Assembly (NCBI GenBank): GCA_024636555.1 | Contig: JAGXGW010000032.1 | Coordinates: forward strand, 1-51,921 | DNA: 51,921 nucleotides | DNA from: Paracoccaceae bacterium | Lineage (GTDB): Bacteria; Pseudomonadota; Alphaproteobacteria; Rhodobacterales; Rhodobacteraceae | Reading direction: 5' to 3' | Notes under the pieces: generated by a model | Told to the model about the DNA's origin: nothing | The model's input: the letters and a program-made list of their open reading frames with translations, nothing else | The model's database searches: none | Shown here: positions 18,438-25,905 of the stretch, one piece after another | Position numbering within the stretch: position 1 is the first letter of the stretch | Layout: each line of letters opens with the position of its first letter | Translations under genes and position numbers: made by a program

Positions 18438-19144
18438 TCCGTCACCAGCCCTGCCGGGCGCGCCTTGGGCCGTGTCGCCGAGAGCGGCTTGCAATAGCTT
18501 TGTTGCTTGAGCCACGCCTGCATCTGCCCGCGCTTTGCATCACTGCGCATCGGGCCCCAGTCGGCGGCGACACCGCCGAACCGTCCGGCGGTCCGCGCGA
18601 TCACCCCGTCGCGTTGCACCGTCCGCGTCATGATCCTGAGCGCGCAGGACAGGTTCGCCGCCCCGTTCTGCAGCGCCGGCCCGCTGCGGGCGCGGCACCC
18701 GTATCCTGCCGCCGTCGCCGGAAGGATCTGCAACAATCCGTGATAGAGCCCGCCACCGCCCACGGCACCAGCGCGATGCCCGCTCTCGTGCCGCGCCAAA
18801 GCCGAGGCAAAGCCTACCCAGAACGCCCGCCGCTGCGCGGTCGCGGCCTGTGGATAGGCCGGACACCAGTCGGCGATGTCGCGCGGCACGGTCTGCGCCA
18901 GCGGTTCGGCATGGCCCTGCAAGGCCGACAAGGCCGCCCGCGTCCAGATCGCCGAGCCGCGCTGCCGGTCCCATGCCATCTGTGGCAGTGCATCGGCCCG
19001 CGCGCGCGGACGCGTGACCGGCGCGGTGGCCCCATCCGGCACGGCAACCGGCGGTGACAGCATCTCCTGCCCCGACCCCACCGAAGGCGACATGGTCAGG
19101 GCAAGGCAAAAGCAGGTCAGCAAGGACAGGGTGCGCAGCAGCAT
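18416..19144 (-). CDS. Exported transglycosylase SLT-domain protein
   Basis: A 242-residue protein with a signal peptide (MLLRTLSLLTCFCLALTMS) and an SLT-type lysozyme fold. The catalytic glutamate is probably E120 in ALARHESG, followed by GGGLYHGLLQILPATAAGYGC, equivalent to the GLMQI motif, and then ANLSCALRIM. Such enzymes cleave peptidoglycan glycan strands in the periplasm. Cysteines in the second half may form a disulfide. ATG 19144 is chosen; an in-frame GTG at 19159 is the alternative. It is divergent from gatB and its 3' end overlaps the hypothetical gene at 17982. Confidence 0.8.
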   Translation of the reverse strand: MLLRTLSLLTCFCLALTMSPSVGSGQEMLSPPVAVPDGATAPVTRPRARADALPQMAWDRQRGSAIWTRAALSALQGHAEPLAQTVPRDIADWCPAYPQAATAQRRAFWVGFASALARHESGHRAGAVGGGGLYHGLLQILPATAAGYGCRARSGPALQNGAANLSCALRIMTRTVQRDGVIARTAGRFGGVAADWGPMRSDAKRGQMQAWLKQQSYCKPLSATRPKARPAGLVTDHSSEKG

Positions 19145-19245
19145 CGGCGCAGAATGCACATATCCAAGGCGCCGCGATAGTCTTTCGTACAGGCACCGGC
19201 ACCTCTTCGCCCAGCCGCAGCAGAAGACACAGGCGCTCTGACCTC

Positions 19246-19274
19246 TTGCTCCGCCCCCGCCCCTGTCCTAGAAT
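19246..19274 (+). promoter_or_regulatory. Candidate promoter of gatB
   Basis: TTGCTC and TAGAAT are separated by 17 bases, a sigma-70-like pair with a -10 box one base from consensus. They lie 30 bases before the gatB start. This is read from pattern only. Confidence 0.4.
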
Positions 19275-19304
19275 GCCTGATGAGCGTGACAAAGGACCGG
19301 ACCG

Positions 19305-20815
19305 ATGCTTGATTTGACCTACGAGACCCCGAAGCCCCGCGTGATCAGCGGTGCGAAACAGGAGTGGGAACTTGTCATCGGGATGGAAGTCCATGCACAG
19401 ATCGCCTCGAACGCGAAACTGTTCTCCGGCGCGTCCACCAAATTCGGCAACGAACCAAACGCCAATGTCGCCTTCGTGGATGCGGCCATGCCGGGCATGT
19501 TGCCGGTGATCAACGATTTCTGCGTCGAACAGGCGGTGCGCACGGGGCTGGGGCTGAATGCGCAGATCAATCTGTGGTCCGCCTTCGACCGCAAGAACTA
19601 TTTCTATCCCGATCTGCCGCAGGGCTACCAGATCAGCCAGCTCTACCACCCCATCGTGGGCGAGGGCGAGATTCTCGTCGAGATGGGCAACGGCATTGCG
19701 CGGCTGGTGCGGGTGGAGCGTATCCATATCGAACAGGACGCGGGCAAGTCGATCCATGACATGGACCCGAACATGTCTTTCGTTGATCTCAACCGCACCG
19801 GCGTGGCGCTGATGGAAATCGTCAGTCGTCCCGACATTCGCGGCCCCGAAGAGGCAGCGGCTTACGTGACCAAACTGCGCCAGATCCTGCGTTATCTGGG
19901 CACTTGCGACGGCAATATGCAAAACGGCAACCTGCGCGCCGATGTGAACGTATCCATCTGCGCGCCGGGCCAGTACGAGAAGTATCAGGCAACCGGCGAT
20001 TTCAGCCATCTGGGCACGCGCTGCGAGATCAAGAACATGAACTCCATGCGCTTCATCCAGATGGCGATCGAGGTCGAGGCACGCCGCCAGATCGCAATCC
20101 TCGAGGGCGGTGGTGCGGTGGTGCAGGAAACCCGCCTCTACGATCCGGACCGCAACGAGACACGCTCCATGCGGTCCAAGGAAGAGGCGCATGACTACCG
20201 CTATTTCCCCGATCCCGACCTGCTGCCGCTGGAGATCGAACAGGCATGGTCGATGACATCAAGGCCCGCCTGCCCGAGTTGCCAGATGCCAAGAAGGCGC
20301 GGTTCATGGGCGATTTCGGCCTGACGGATTATGACGCAAGCGTATTGACCGCCGAACTGGAGGCCGCAGGCTATTTCGAGGCGGTGGCGCAGGGGCGTGA
20401 CGGCAAGATGGCGGCCAACTGGGTCATCAACGAGTTGTTCGGCCGTCTCAAGAAAGACAGCCTCGATATCGCGCAAAGCCCGGTCACGCCGGCGCAGCTT
20501 GGCGGGATCATCGACCTGATCGGCTCGGCCGAGATTTCCGGCAAGATCGCCAAGGACCTGTTCGAGATCGTCTATACGGAAGGCGGCGATCCCGCACGGA
20601 TCGTCGAAGACCGTGGCATGAAGCAGGTGACCGATACCGGCGCCATCGAGACGGCGGTGGACGAGATCATCGCCGCCAATCCGTCGCAGGTGGAGAAGGC
20701 CAAGCAGAACCCGAAACTGGCGGGCTGGTTTGTGGGGCAAGTGATGAAAGCCACCGGCGGCAAGGCCAATCCGGCGGCGGTCAACCAGATTGTGACGGAA
20801 AAACTCGGCCTCTGA
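19305..20815 (+). CDS. gatB: Asp-tRNA(Asn)/Glu-tRNA(Gln) amidotransferase subunit B, with a one-base frameshift
   Basis: GatB holds the tRNA and the amidation site of the GatCAB complex, which makes Gln-tRNA and Asn-tRNA in bacteria lacking the direct synthetases. Clear motifs are [54 protein letters not shown] and [13 protein letters not shown]. The frame from ATG 19305 reads to EIEQAW (codon ends at 20249) and then breaks. The normal continuation [19 protein letters not shown] and the C-terminal YqeY-like domain are in the -1 frame to 20815. Restoring one G (TGGTC to TGGGTC) gives 503 residues, the normal size. Because the gene is essential in this group, a sequence error is the likeliest cause. 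Confidence 0.95.
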
Positions 20816-20823
20816 ACGCGCAT

Positions 20824-20871
20824 CAAATCCTTTATCAAAGGATTTGGCAAAGTCCTTGGACAAGGACTTTG
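20824..20871. repeat. Two tandem perfect hairpins downstream of gatB
   Basis: Hairpin 1 is CAAATCCTTT-ATC-AAAGGATTTG (20824-20846). Hairpin 2 is CAAAGTCCTTG-GA-CAAGGACTTTG (20848-20871). They are one base apart and begin 8 bases after the gatB stop. Neither is followed by a T tract, so this is not a standard terminator. The two stems share the pattern CAAA-N-TCCTT, as if one were derived from the other. Confidence 0.75.
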
Positions 20872-20900
20872 GTGCCCGGCCGCTGCGACAGGAGACAGCC

Positions 20901-21380
20901 ATGACCATTCCCGCCCCTTTCACCTCTTCCGTGATGGAGGTCGAGCCGCAATGGATCGATTTCAACGGCCATATGAACATGGCCTATTACAACGTGCTGT
21001 TTGACCGCTGCGCGGACGAGGCTTACCGCCTGATGGGCTTTGGCCCCGACTATATCAAGACGCGCGGCCATACGACCTTCTCGGCGGAATTCCATATCTG
21101 CTATGTGCGCGAATTGCATGTCGGCGCGAAGGTCCGCAGCACCTTCCAGTTGATCGACCATGACGAGAAACGGTTCCACACCTATCAGGAACTGTGGCAC
21201 GAGGATGGCTGGCTGGCCGCCACCGGCGAGGCGTTGGGCCTGCATATCGACATGTCCGGTCCGCGCGTGGCCCCCATGCCCGAGGATATCCGCGCCAAGC
21301 TGGCCGCCTTGCAGGCCGCGCATGATGTGCTGCCCCGGCCCGAGCGGGTGGGCCGCGCCATCGCCCTGCGGCGCAAATAA
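20901..21380 (+). CDS. Hotdog-fold thioesterase family protein
   Basis: A 159-residue acyl-CoA thioesterase-like protein. VEPQWIDFNGHMNMAYYNVLFD holds the aspartate-x-x-x-H-x-N pattern of the 4-hydroxybenzoyl-CoA thioesterase group, and FSAEFHICYVRELHVGAKV is the conserved following strand pair. The true acyl substrate cannot be told. ATG 20901 follows a good AGGAGA site; an upstream in-frame ATG would start inside the twin hairpins. It is on the same strand as gatB, 85 bases downstream, with the hairpins between. Confidence 0.85.
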   Translation: MTIPAPFTSSVMEVEPQWIDFNGHMNMAYYNVLFDRCADEAYRLMGFGPDYIKTRGHTTFSAEFHICYVRELHVGAKVRSTFQLIDHDEKRFHTYQELWHEDGWLAATGEALGLHIDMSGPRVAPMPEDIRAKLAALQAAHDVLPRPERVGRAIALRRK

Positions 21381-21470
21381 CCGCGCACCCAGATCATGCG
21401 GGGCCGCATTCGCTGGCACCGGACGGGTTTGCCTGCTAGAACCACGCGACCCAGAGATCAGGACCCGACC

Positions 21471-21905
21471 ATGAGCTATGAATACCGTGTGATTCCGGCC
21501 CCCGTGAAGGGCACCAAGACCAAGCTGGCCAAGACCGCGCCTGACCGCTTTGCCGTGACGCTGCAAGAGGCGATGAACACCATGTCAGCCGACGGATGGG
21601 AATTCGTGCGCGCCGAGACCCTGCCCTCGGAAGAACGCTCCGGCCTGACCGGGACCAAGACGGTCTATCACAACATGCTGGTCTTCCGCCGCCTGCGCGA
21701 GGCCGATCTGGCCGCGTTCCAGCCCAAGGTGATGGCCCCGCCTTCCGAGGCGGCCGTCACATCCGAACCTGCCGCGACCGTCACCCGCCCGTCACTTTCC
21801 GCCGTGTCGGAACCTTCAGGCAAGGCGCCGCCCGTGCTTTCGCCCCGTTCCCTGTCCGGCACGCTGGTCAAGGACGCAGCGGACAAAGACCGCGACCAGA
21901 ACTGA
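21471..21905 (+). CDS. DUF4177 domain-containing protein
   Basis: 144 residues. The first ~70 form a DUF4177 domain (YEYRVIPAP, then LQEAMNTMSADGWEFVRAETLP and a closing VYHNMLVFRR), a small alpha-beta fold of unknown function. The rest is a low-complexity tail rich in Pro, Ser and Ala, probably disordered. The start ATG 21471 begins directly with the domain. It converges on bolA; a GC hairpin lies between the two 3' ends. The role is unknown. Confidence 0.75.
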   Translation: MSYEYRVIPAPVKGTKTKLAKTAPDRFAVTLQEAMNTMSADGWEFVRAETLPSEERSGLTGTKTVYHNMLVFRRLREADLAAFQPKVMAPPSEAAVTSEPAATVTRPSLSAVSEPSGKAPPVLSPRSLSGTLVKDAADKDRDQN

Positions 21906-21970
21906 CCGCGCCCCCTCCGGGATGCCAGAAACCAGAGACTGACCGTTCTGCGCCCGCATCCAAAGGGCAG

Positions 21971-21989
21971 GCGCGCCGGAAAGGCGCGC
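21971..21989. terminator. GC-rich hairpin between convergent DUF4177 and bolA genes
   Basis: Stem GCGCGCC / GGCGCGC with loop GGAAA. It has no T tract, and lies where a shared terminator would be expected. Confidence 0.35.
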
Positions 21990-21994
21990 GCCGG

Positions 21995-22252
21995 TCAGGT
22001 TTGAATATCCAAGGCAAGGGCGTGGATGCGCCCGATAAGGTCCGGTCCCAATGCGCTGTGAATGGCGCGGTGCCGCTGGATCCGGCTCATCGGCGCGAAT
22101 TGCGGCGACCGGATCACGACGCGAAAATGGCTCTCCCCGCCTTCCATATAACCCGAATGCCCTCTATGCTGCTCACTTTCGTCAATGACTTCAAGATGTT
22201 GCGGTTTAAACGCCTGTTCCAGCGCGGTTCTGATCTCTTGTGTTCTGCTCAT
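21995..22252 (-). CDS. BolA family protein
   Basis: 85 residues with the BolA fold: an N-terminal helix (IRTALEQAF), then HLEVIDES, GHSGYMEGGESHFRVVIRSPQF and the RHRAIHSALG helix. The conserved histidines in RGHSG and ESHF are those that help bind a shared [2Fe-2S] cluster with a monothiol glutaredoxin. A role in iron-sulfur trafficking is known for the family. It is divergent from the J-domain gene with a 75-base shared promoter region. Whether it is the BolA1 or BolA3/IbaG type is not resolved. Confidence 0.88.
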   Translation of the reverse strand: MSRTQEIRTALEQAFKPQHLEVIDESEQHRGHSGYMEGGESHFRVVIRSPQFAPMSRIQRHRAIHSALGPDLIGRIHALALDIQT

Positions 22253-22327
22253 AATTTTACCCTACGCCCCCTTCAATCCTGACGCAAATAGTCTAAGCTC
22301 TGTGCTCCGAGTCGAAAAGGTGAACCA

Positions 22328-22954
22328 ATGTCCAAACCAGATCCCTTCGGGTTCGACATGTCCGTATCGTCGGCCAAGAAGAAAAATCCTCGCGGTCGGC
22401 GGGGTATGACGGGCGCTGTCGAAACCTCTGTCCGGATTTGCGACCACGAAGGCTGCACCCTGCCGGGACAGTTCCGCGCCCCCAAGGCCCCCGATGTGCT
22501 GGATGACTTCTTCTGGTTCTGTAAGGATCACGTGCGCGAATACAATCTAAAGTGGAATTTCTTCGACGGCACGACAGAGGCCGAGATCAACGCGCAACTC
22601 ACCAAGGACAAGGTCTGGGAGCGGGCCACCAAGCCGCTGGGCGATCCCGAAGCCCGCGCATGGGCGCGGCTGGGTATCGAGGACGCGCATCAGGTGCTGG
22701 GCAACAACGCCACGCGCAATCCCGGCAAGTCGATCACGGGCGGCACCCGCAAGCTGCCCCCGACAGAGCGGCGGGCGGTGGAGATCCTCGAGGCCAAGGA
22801 TCACTGGACAAAGGCCGAGGTGCGTAAATCCTACAAGGCGCTGATCAAGGTGCTGCATCCGGACATGAATGGCGGGGACCGCAGTCAGGAGGACCAGTTG
22901 CAGCAGGTTGTCTGGGCATGGGACCAGATCAAGGACAGCCGCAACTTCAAGTGA
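22328..22954 (+). CDS. J-domain (DnaJ-like) protein with N-terminal cysteine motif
   Basis: 208 residues. The C-terminal ~60 form a J domain with HWTKAEVRKSYKALIKVLHPD, including the HPD tripeptide needed to stimulate DnaK ATPase. The N-terminal half carries ICDHEGC and FWFCKDHVREYN, a possible C-x4-C...C-x2-H metal site, and nothing resembling the Gly/Phe or substrate domains of true DnaJ. It is therefore a co-chaperone for some specific client rather than DnaJ itself. It lies between bolA (divergent) and, beyond 1.9 kb, cobST. Confidence 0.88.
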   Translation: MSKPDPFGFDMSVSSAKKKNPRGRRGMTGAVETSVRICDHEGCTLPGQFRAPKAPDVLDDFFWFCKDHVREYNLKWNFFDGTTEAEINAQLTKDKVWERATKPLGDPEARAWARLGIEDAHQVLGNNATRNPGKSITGGTRKLPPTERRAVEILEAKDHWTKAEVRKSYKALIKVLHPDMNGGDRSQEDQLQQVVWAWDQIKDSRNFK

Positions 22955-23412
22955 GCGGATGATACGGGCAGCAAGCGGTGCGGCTGTAAAGTGCGCCGCG
23001 CCATGCTGATGTATGCCACCTGAAACGAAATCGCCTATGGCGCCTTTAAGCTTCGAGGACTGTCAACGAGCCGCATCGCGTCGAGCCGCATCGCGTTGGG
23101 CCGCGGAGCGGTGGCACGTTGCGCCTTGTTCCGCGCATTCGCGTATCAATGCGACAGAGGGAATTGCAGGGCCGCGGTCATGCGATCCGACGCATCAGTC
23201 TGGCAGTTTATCGCACAGCGACATCCACCCTCGAGCCGTGGCACTTGCGGCATCAAATCGAATGGCCCAGGGGGGGGGCGGCCCTGCGATGCCCGGGCCG
23301 CTGCGCGGCTGTTCCGGGCGGGGCGGCACGCTTCAAAGGCCGCTATGTCCCGCATAACTGCCTGTCGCGCCACATCGCCACAAGCGCGGAACCTTTCGTC
23401 AGTTGGCGAGGA
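22955..23412. other. 458-base gap with no recognised gene
   Basis: It contains a perfect 15-base tandem duplication (23067-23096) and a run of nine G (23270-23278). Open frames exist on both strands but none resembles a known family, has a ribosome site or shows convincing codon use. It could be a decayed gene or simply non-coding DNA. Confidence 0.5.
23067..23096. repeat. Perfect 15-base tandem repeat
   Basis: CGAGCCGCATCGCGT occurs twice in a row, in the gene-free gap after the J-domain gene. Confidence 0.85.
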
Positions 23413-23889
23413 CTAGCTGGCTTGTCCGCCCTCTTTCTGCGCCTTTTTCAGGCTCTGGTCCTGTTCCGCAAGGCGTGTCCGCAGGTCCACCAACATCTGC
23501 GAATATTCCGCGACAACCGGCAGCTCCAGACCCAGTTCCGCCACGATCTTCCACGGAATCTCGGCGCAGCGCGCGGCGACGCCGCGGCCCTTGTCGGTCA
23601 GGAAAAGATCGACGCGGCGCTCGTCCTCAGCGCTGCGGGCGCGGCGCACAAGGCCCAAGGCCTCGATCCGTTTCAGCAGCGGCGACAGGGTGTTGGTCTC
23701 GAGACACAGGTCGCGCGCAAGGCTGCCGACATGCAGACCGTCCTGCTCGTGCAGGCGCAACATCACCAGGTATTGCGGATAGGTCAGCCCGAGCGGTGCA
23801 AGCATCCGCTTGTAATAGCGCGTGAAAGCGTGGCTCGCCGCATAGAGGTTGAAGCACAGCATCGCATCGGGTTCGGGGCTTTTGGCCAT
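23413..23889 (-). CDS. MarR family regulator, OhrR-like
   Basis: 158 residues. LCFNLYAASHAFTRYYKRML, LGLTYPQYLVML and the winged helix LCLETNTLSPLLKRIEALGLVRR with DERRVDLFLT match OhrR, the peroxide-sensing repressor. C12 sits where the reactive cysteine of OhrR is, so organic hydroperoxide sensing is likely. The ohr peroxidase gene usually paired with it is not present. It lies 112 bases downstream of msrB on the same strand, suggesting an oxidative-stress pair. Confidence 0.85.
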   Translation of the reverse strand: MAKSPEPDAMLCFNLYAASHAFTRYYKRMLAPLGLTYPQYLVMLRLHEQDGLHVGSLARDLCLETNTLSPLLKRIEALGLVRRARSAEDERRVDLFLTDKGRGVAARCAEIPWKIVAELGLELPVVAEYSQMLVDLRTRLAEQDQSLKKAQKEGGQAS

Positions 23890-24001
23890 GATGACACGTC
23901 CAGTCCTGCATGTCTGCTACGGGTCGGTCGATTATATCGTCCGCGACCGTTTTCACAAGCGATTGCCGCAGGCAGGCTGGCCCGCGCTGAACGTATTGCG
24001 G

Positions 24002-24478
24002 TCAGGCGGGCTTGAACACGAGCGATACGCCGTTCAGGCAATGCCGCTTGCCGGTCGGCGGCGGGCCGTCGTCGAAAATATGCCCCAGATGGCTGCCGCA
24101 ACGGCGACAATGGCACTCCGTGCGCGTCATGAACAGCGTGCGTTCAGCTTTGGTGGCGATCGCGCCCGGCAGTGCCTCGTAAAAGCTGGGCCAGCCGGTG
24201 CGGCTGTCGTATTTCGTCTCGGACGGATAAAGCGCCAGATCGCAGCCGCGGCAATGATAGACGCCGGGATCATAGACCTTGTCGAGCGGCGAGGAGCCTG
24301 CCCGTTCGGTCCCGTCCTCGCGCATGACCTTGTATTCGGCTGGCGTCAGCATGGCGCGCCATTCGGCCTCGGTGCGCGTCACCTCGAAGCCCGACTGCTG
24401 CGCGTGGCCACGGCCCGCGCCGAAAAGCCCATAGGCAAGCCCTGCCCCTGCGAGTGTGGAAAAATGGCGTCTGTTCAT
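24002..24478 (-). CDS. msrB: Peptide-methionine (R)-S-oxide reductase with Tat signal
   Basis: 158 residues. It reduces methionine-R-sulfoxide in proteins. The catalytic cysteine is C147 in GKRHCLNGVSL. Zinc cysteine pairs are in YHCRGCDL and ECHCRRCGSHLGH, and TGWPSFY is the usual substrate loop. The N-terminus MNRRHFSTLAGAGLAYGLFG carries a twin-arginine motif and a hydrophobic stretch, so the folded, zinc-loaded enzyme is probably exported to the periplasm. ATG 24478 follows a perfect AGGAGG site at seven bases; an upstream in-frame ATG is not needed. Confidence 0.93.
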   Translation of the reverse strand: MNRRHFSTLAGAGLAYGLFGAGRGHAQQSGFEVTRTEAEWRAMLTPAEYKVMREDGTERAGSSPLDKVYDPGVYHCRGCDLALYPSETKYDSRTGWPSFYEALPGAIATKAERTLFMTRTECHCRRCGSHLGHIFDDGPPPTGKRHCLNGVSLVFKPA

Positions 24479-24826
24479 GACAAGACCCTCCTGCTTTGGT
24501 TTCACAAAATGTCATGCACCGTCTGCCGTTGCGCAATGACAGACGGTGCACGTTCACGTGACCGGGTGCCCACGCGAACGGAGCCTGACGTAACAAGGCC
24601 CTGTTGAATGCACGCCTCTTGATCCGTCATAGTTTCACCACCGCCGCAACATTTCGAGAAATCCGCGCATTGCGAAGGCGGGCAAAGGCGGCCTTGCCCG
24701 CAGCGTGTGCGGCAATGGAAAACCGCGCCCCCCCTTGCCCTTGGCCGGATTATGTTGCACCAAACCTGAGAAACATATCTCACAGATGCAGAAGGGCCGG
24801 AGGCCCGACAGGGGAAGGACAGCTCC
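24479..24826. other. 348-base divergent intergenic region between msrB and cobS
   Basis: It contains an 11-base-stem hairpin (24515-24550) near msrB and a TCACGTGA palindrome at 24554-24561. The remaining 265 bases up to cobS hold no gene I can support and no clear promoter boxes. Confidence 0.45.
24515..24550. repeat. Perfect 11-base inverted repeat upstream of msrB
   Basis: TGCACCGTCTG and CAGACGGTGCA flank a 14-base loop that itself contains the palindrome TTGCGCAA. It has no T tract. It could be an operator for a dimeric regulator, or an RNA hairpin. Confidence 0.6.
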
Positions 24827-25813
24827 ATGGCCGACGGCATGATCGACATCAACGCAAAACCCACCGAGGATATCTCGGTCCGCGAGGTCTTCGGGATCGA
24901 TACCGACATGGTGGTCAAGGGCTTCCCGGAGCGGACAGAGCGTGTTCCGGAGCATGACAGCACCTACAAATTCGACCCCGATACCACATTGGCGATTCTG
25001 GCAGGCTTCAGCCACAACCGCCGCGTGATGATTCAGGGTTACCACGGCACGGGCAAATCGACGCATATCGAACAGGTCTCCAGCCGCCTGAACTGGCCCT
25101 GTGTGCGCGTCAACCTGGACAGCCACATCAGCCGGATCGACCTGATCGGCAAGGATGCGATCAAGCTGAAGGACGGCGTGCAGGTGACCGAGTTCCACGA
25201 GGGCATCCTGCCCTGGGCGCTGCGCAACCCGACTGCGATCGTGTTCGACGAATATGATGCGGGCCGCGCCGACGTGATGTTCGTGATCCAGCGCGTTTTG
25301 GAAGTGGACGGCAAGCTGACGCTGCTGGACCAGAACGAGGTGATCACCCCGCACAAATATTTCCGCCTGTTCGCCACGGCCAACACCGTGGGTCTGGGTG
25401 ACACAACGGGGCTATATCACGGCACCCAGCAGATCAACCAGGGCCAGATGGACCGCTGGAGCCTTGTCGCCACGCTCAACTATCTCAGCATCGAGGCCGA
25501 GACCAATATCGTGCTGGCCAAGAACCCGCATTACAACACCGAGAAAGGCCGCAAGACGATCAAGCAGATGGTGACCGTCGCGGATCTGACGCGCACCGCC
25601 TTCATGAACGGCGATCTGTCCACCGTGATGAGCCCGCGCACCGTGATCGCATGGGCGCAGAACGCCGAGATTTTCCGCAATGTCGGCTATGCGTTCCGCC
25701 TGTCCTTCCTGAACAAATGCGACGAGTTGGAGCGCCAGACCGTGGCCGAGTTCTACCAGCGCCTGTTTGACGAGGAATTGCCGGAAAGCGCCGCCAGCAT
25801 GGCGATGAAGTGA
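24827..25813 (+). CDS. cobS: Aerobic cobaltochelatase subunit CobS
   Basis: 328 residues of an AAA+ ATPase. The Walker [10 protein letters not shown] is at residues 71-79, Walker B is IVFDEYDAG, and the sensor region is [19 protein letters not shown]. CobS with CobT powers CobN to insert cobalt into hydrogenobyrinic acid diamide in the aerobic vitamin B12 route. The large subunit gene cobN is not in the window. The start ATG 24827 is preceded by GAAGGAC. Its stop TGA overlaps the ATG of a 30-codon micro-ORF that leads into cobT. Confidence 0.96.
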   Translation: MADGMIDINAKPTEDISVREVFGIDTDMVVKGFPERTERVPEHDSTYKFDPDTTLAILAGFSHNRRVMIQGYHGTGKSTHIEQVSSRLNWPCVRVNLDSHISRIDLIGKDAIKLKDGVQVTEFHEGILPWALRNPTAIVFDEYDAGRADVMFVIQRVLEVDGKLTLLDQNEVITPHKYFRLFATANTVGLGDTTGLYHGTQQINQGQMDRWSLVATLNYLSIEAETNIVLAKNPHYNTEKGRKTIKQMVTVADLTRTAFMNGDLSTVMSPRTVIAWAQNAEIFRNVGYAFRLSFLNKCDELERQTVAEFYQRLFDEELPESAASMAMK

Positions 25814-25905
25814 TGCGCCGCTTGTCCGCCCTGACGGGACGTCCGCGCGAAGACGGCCTGATCGGGGCGGATAAGCCCATGCCAGCGACCGGAGAGGTGA
25901 GATGA
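25813..25905 (+). CDS. Possible 30-residue coupling peptide between cobS and cobT
   Basis: The ATG at 25813 overlaps the cobS stop (TGATG), and the TGA at 25903-25905 overlaps the cobT start (ATGA). The frame therefore fills the spacer exactly. The peptide begins [14 protein letters not shown] and ends PATGEVR, with no known motif. The cobT ribosome site (GGAGAGGTGAG) lies inside its last codons. Translation through it would couple cobS and cobT; chance in G+C-rich DNA cannot be excluded. Confidence 0.35.
   Translation: MRRLSALTGRPREDGLIGADKPMPATGEVR

Noticed and set aside
22000-22012. Possible further copy of the dispersed 3'-end element (AATATCCAAGGCA)
   Set aside because: Only the ATATCCAA part matches, it lies within the bolA coding region, and the GCTTCTTCTTGC part is absent.
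24502-24963. 153-codon minus-strand frame across the msrB-cobS gap
   Set aside because: It runs antisense into cobS, has no family resemblance and no ribosome site.
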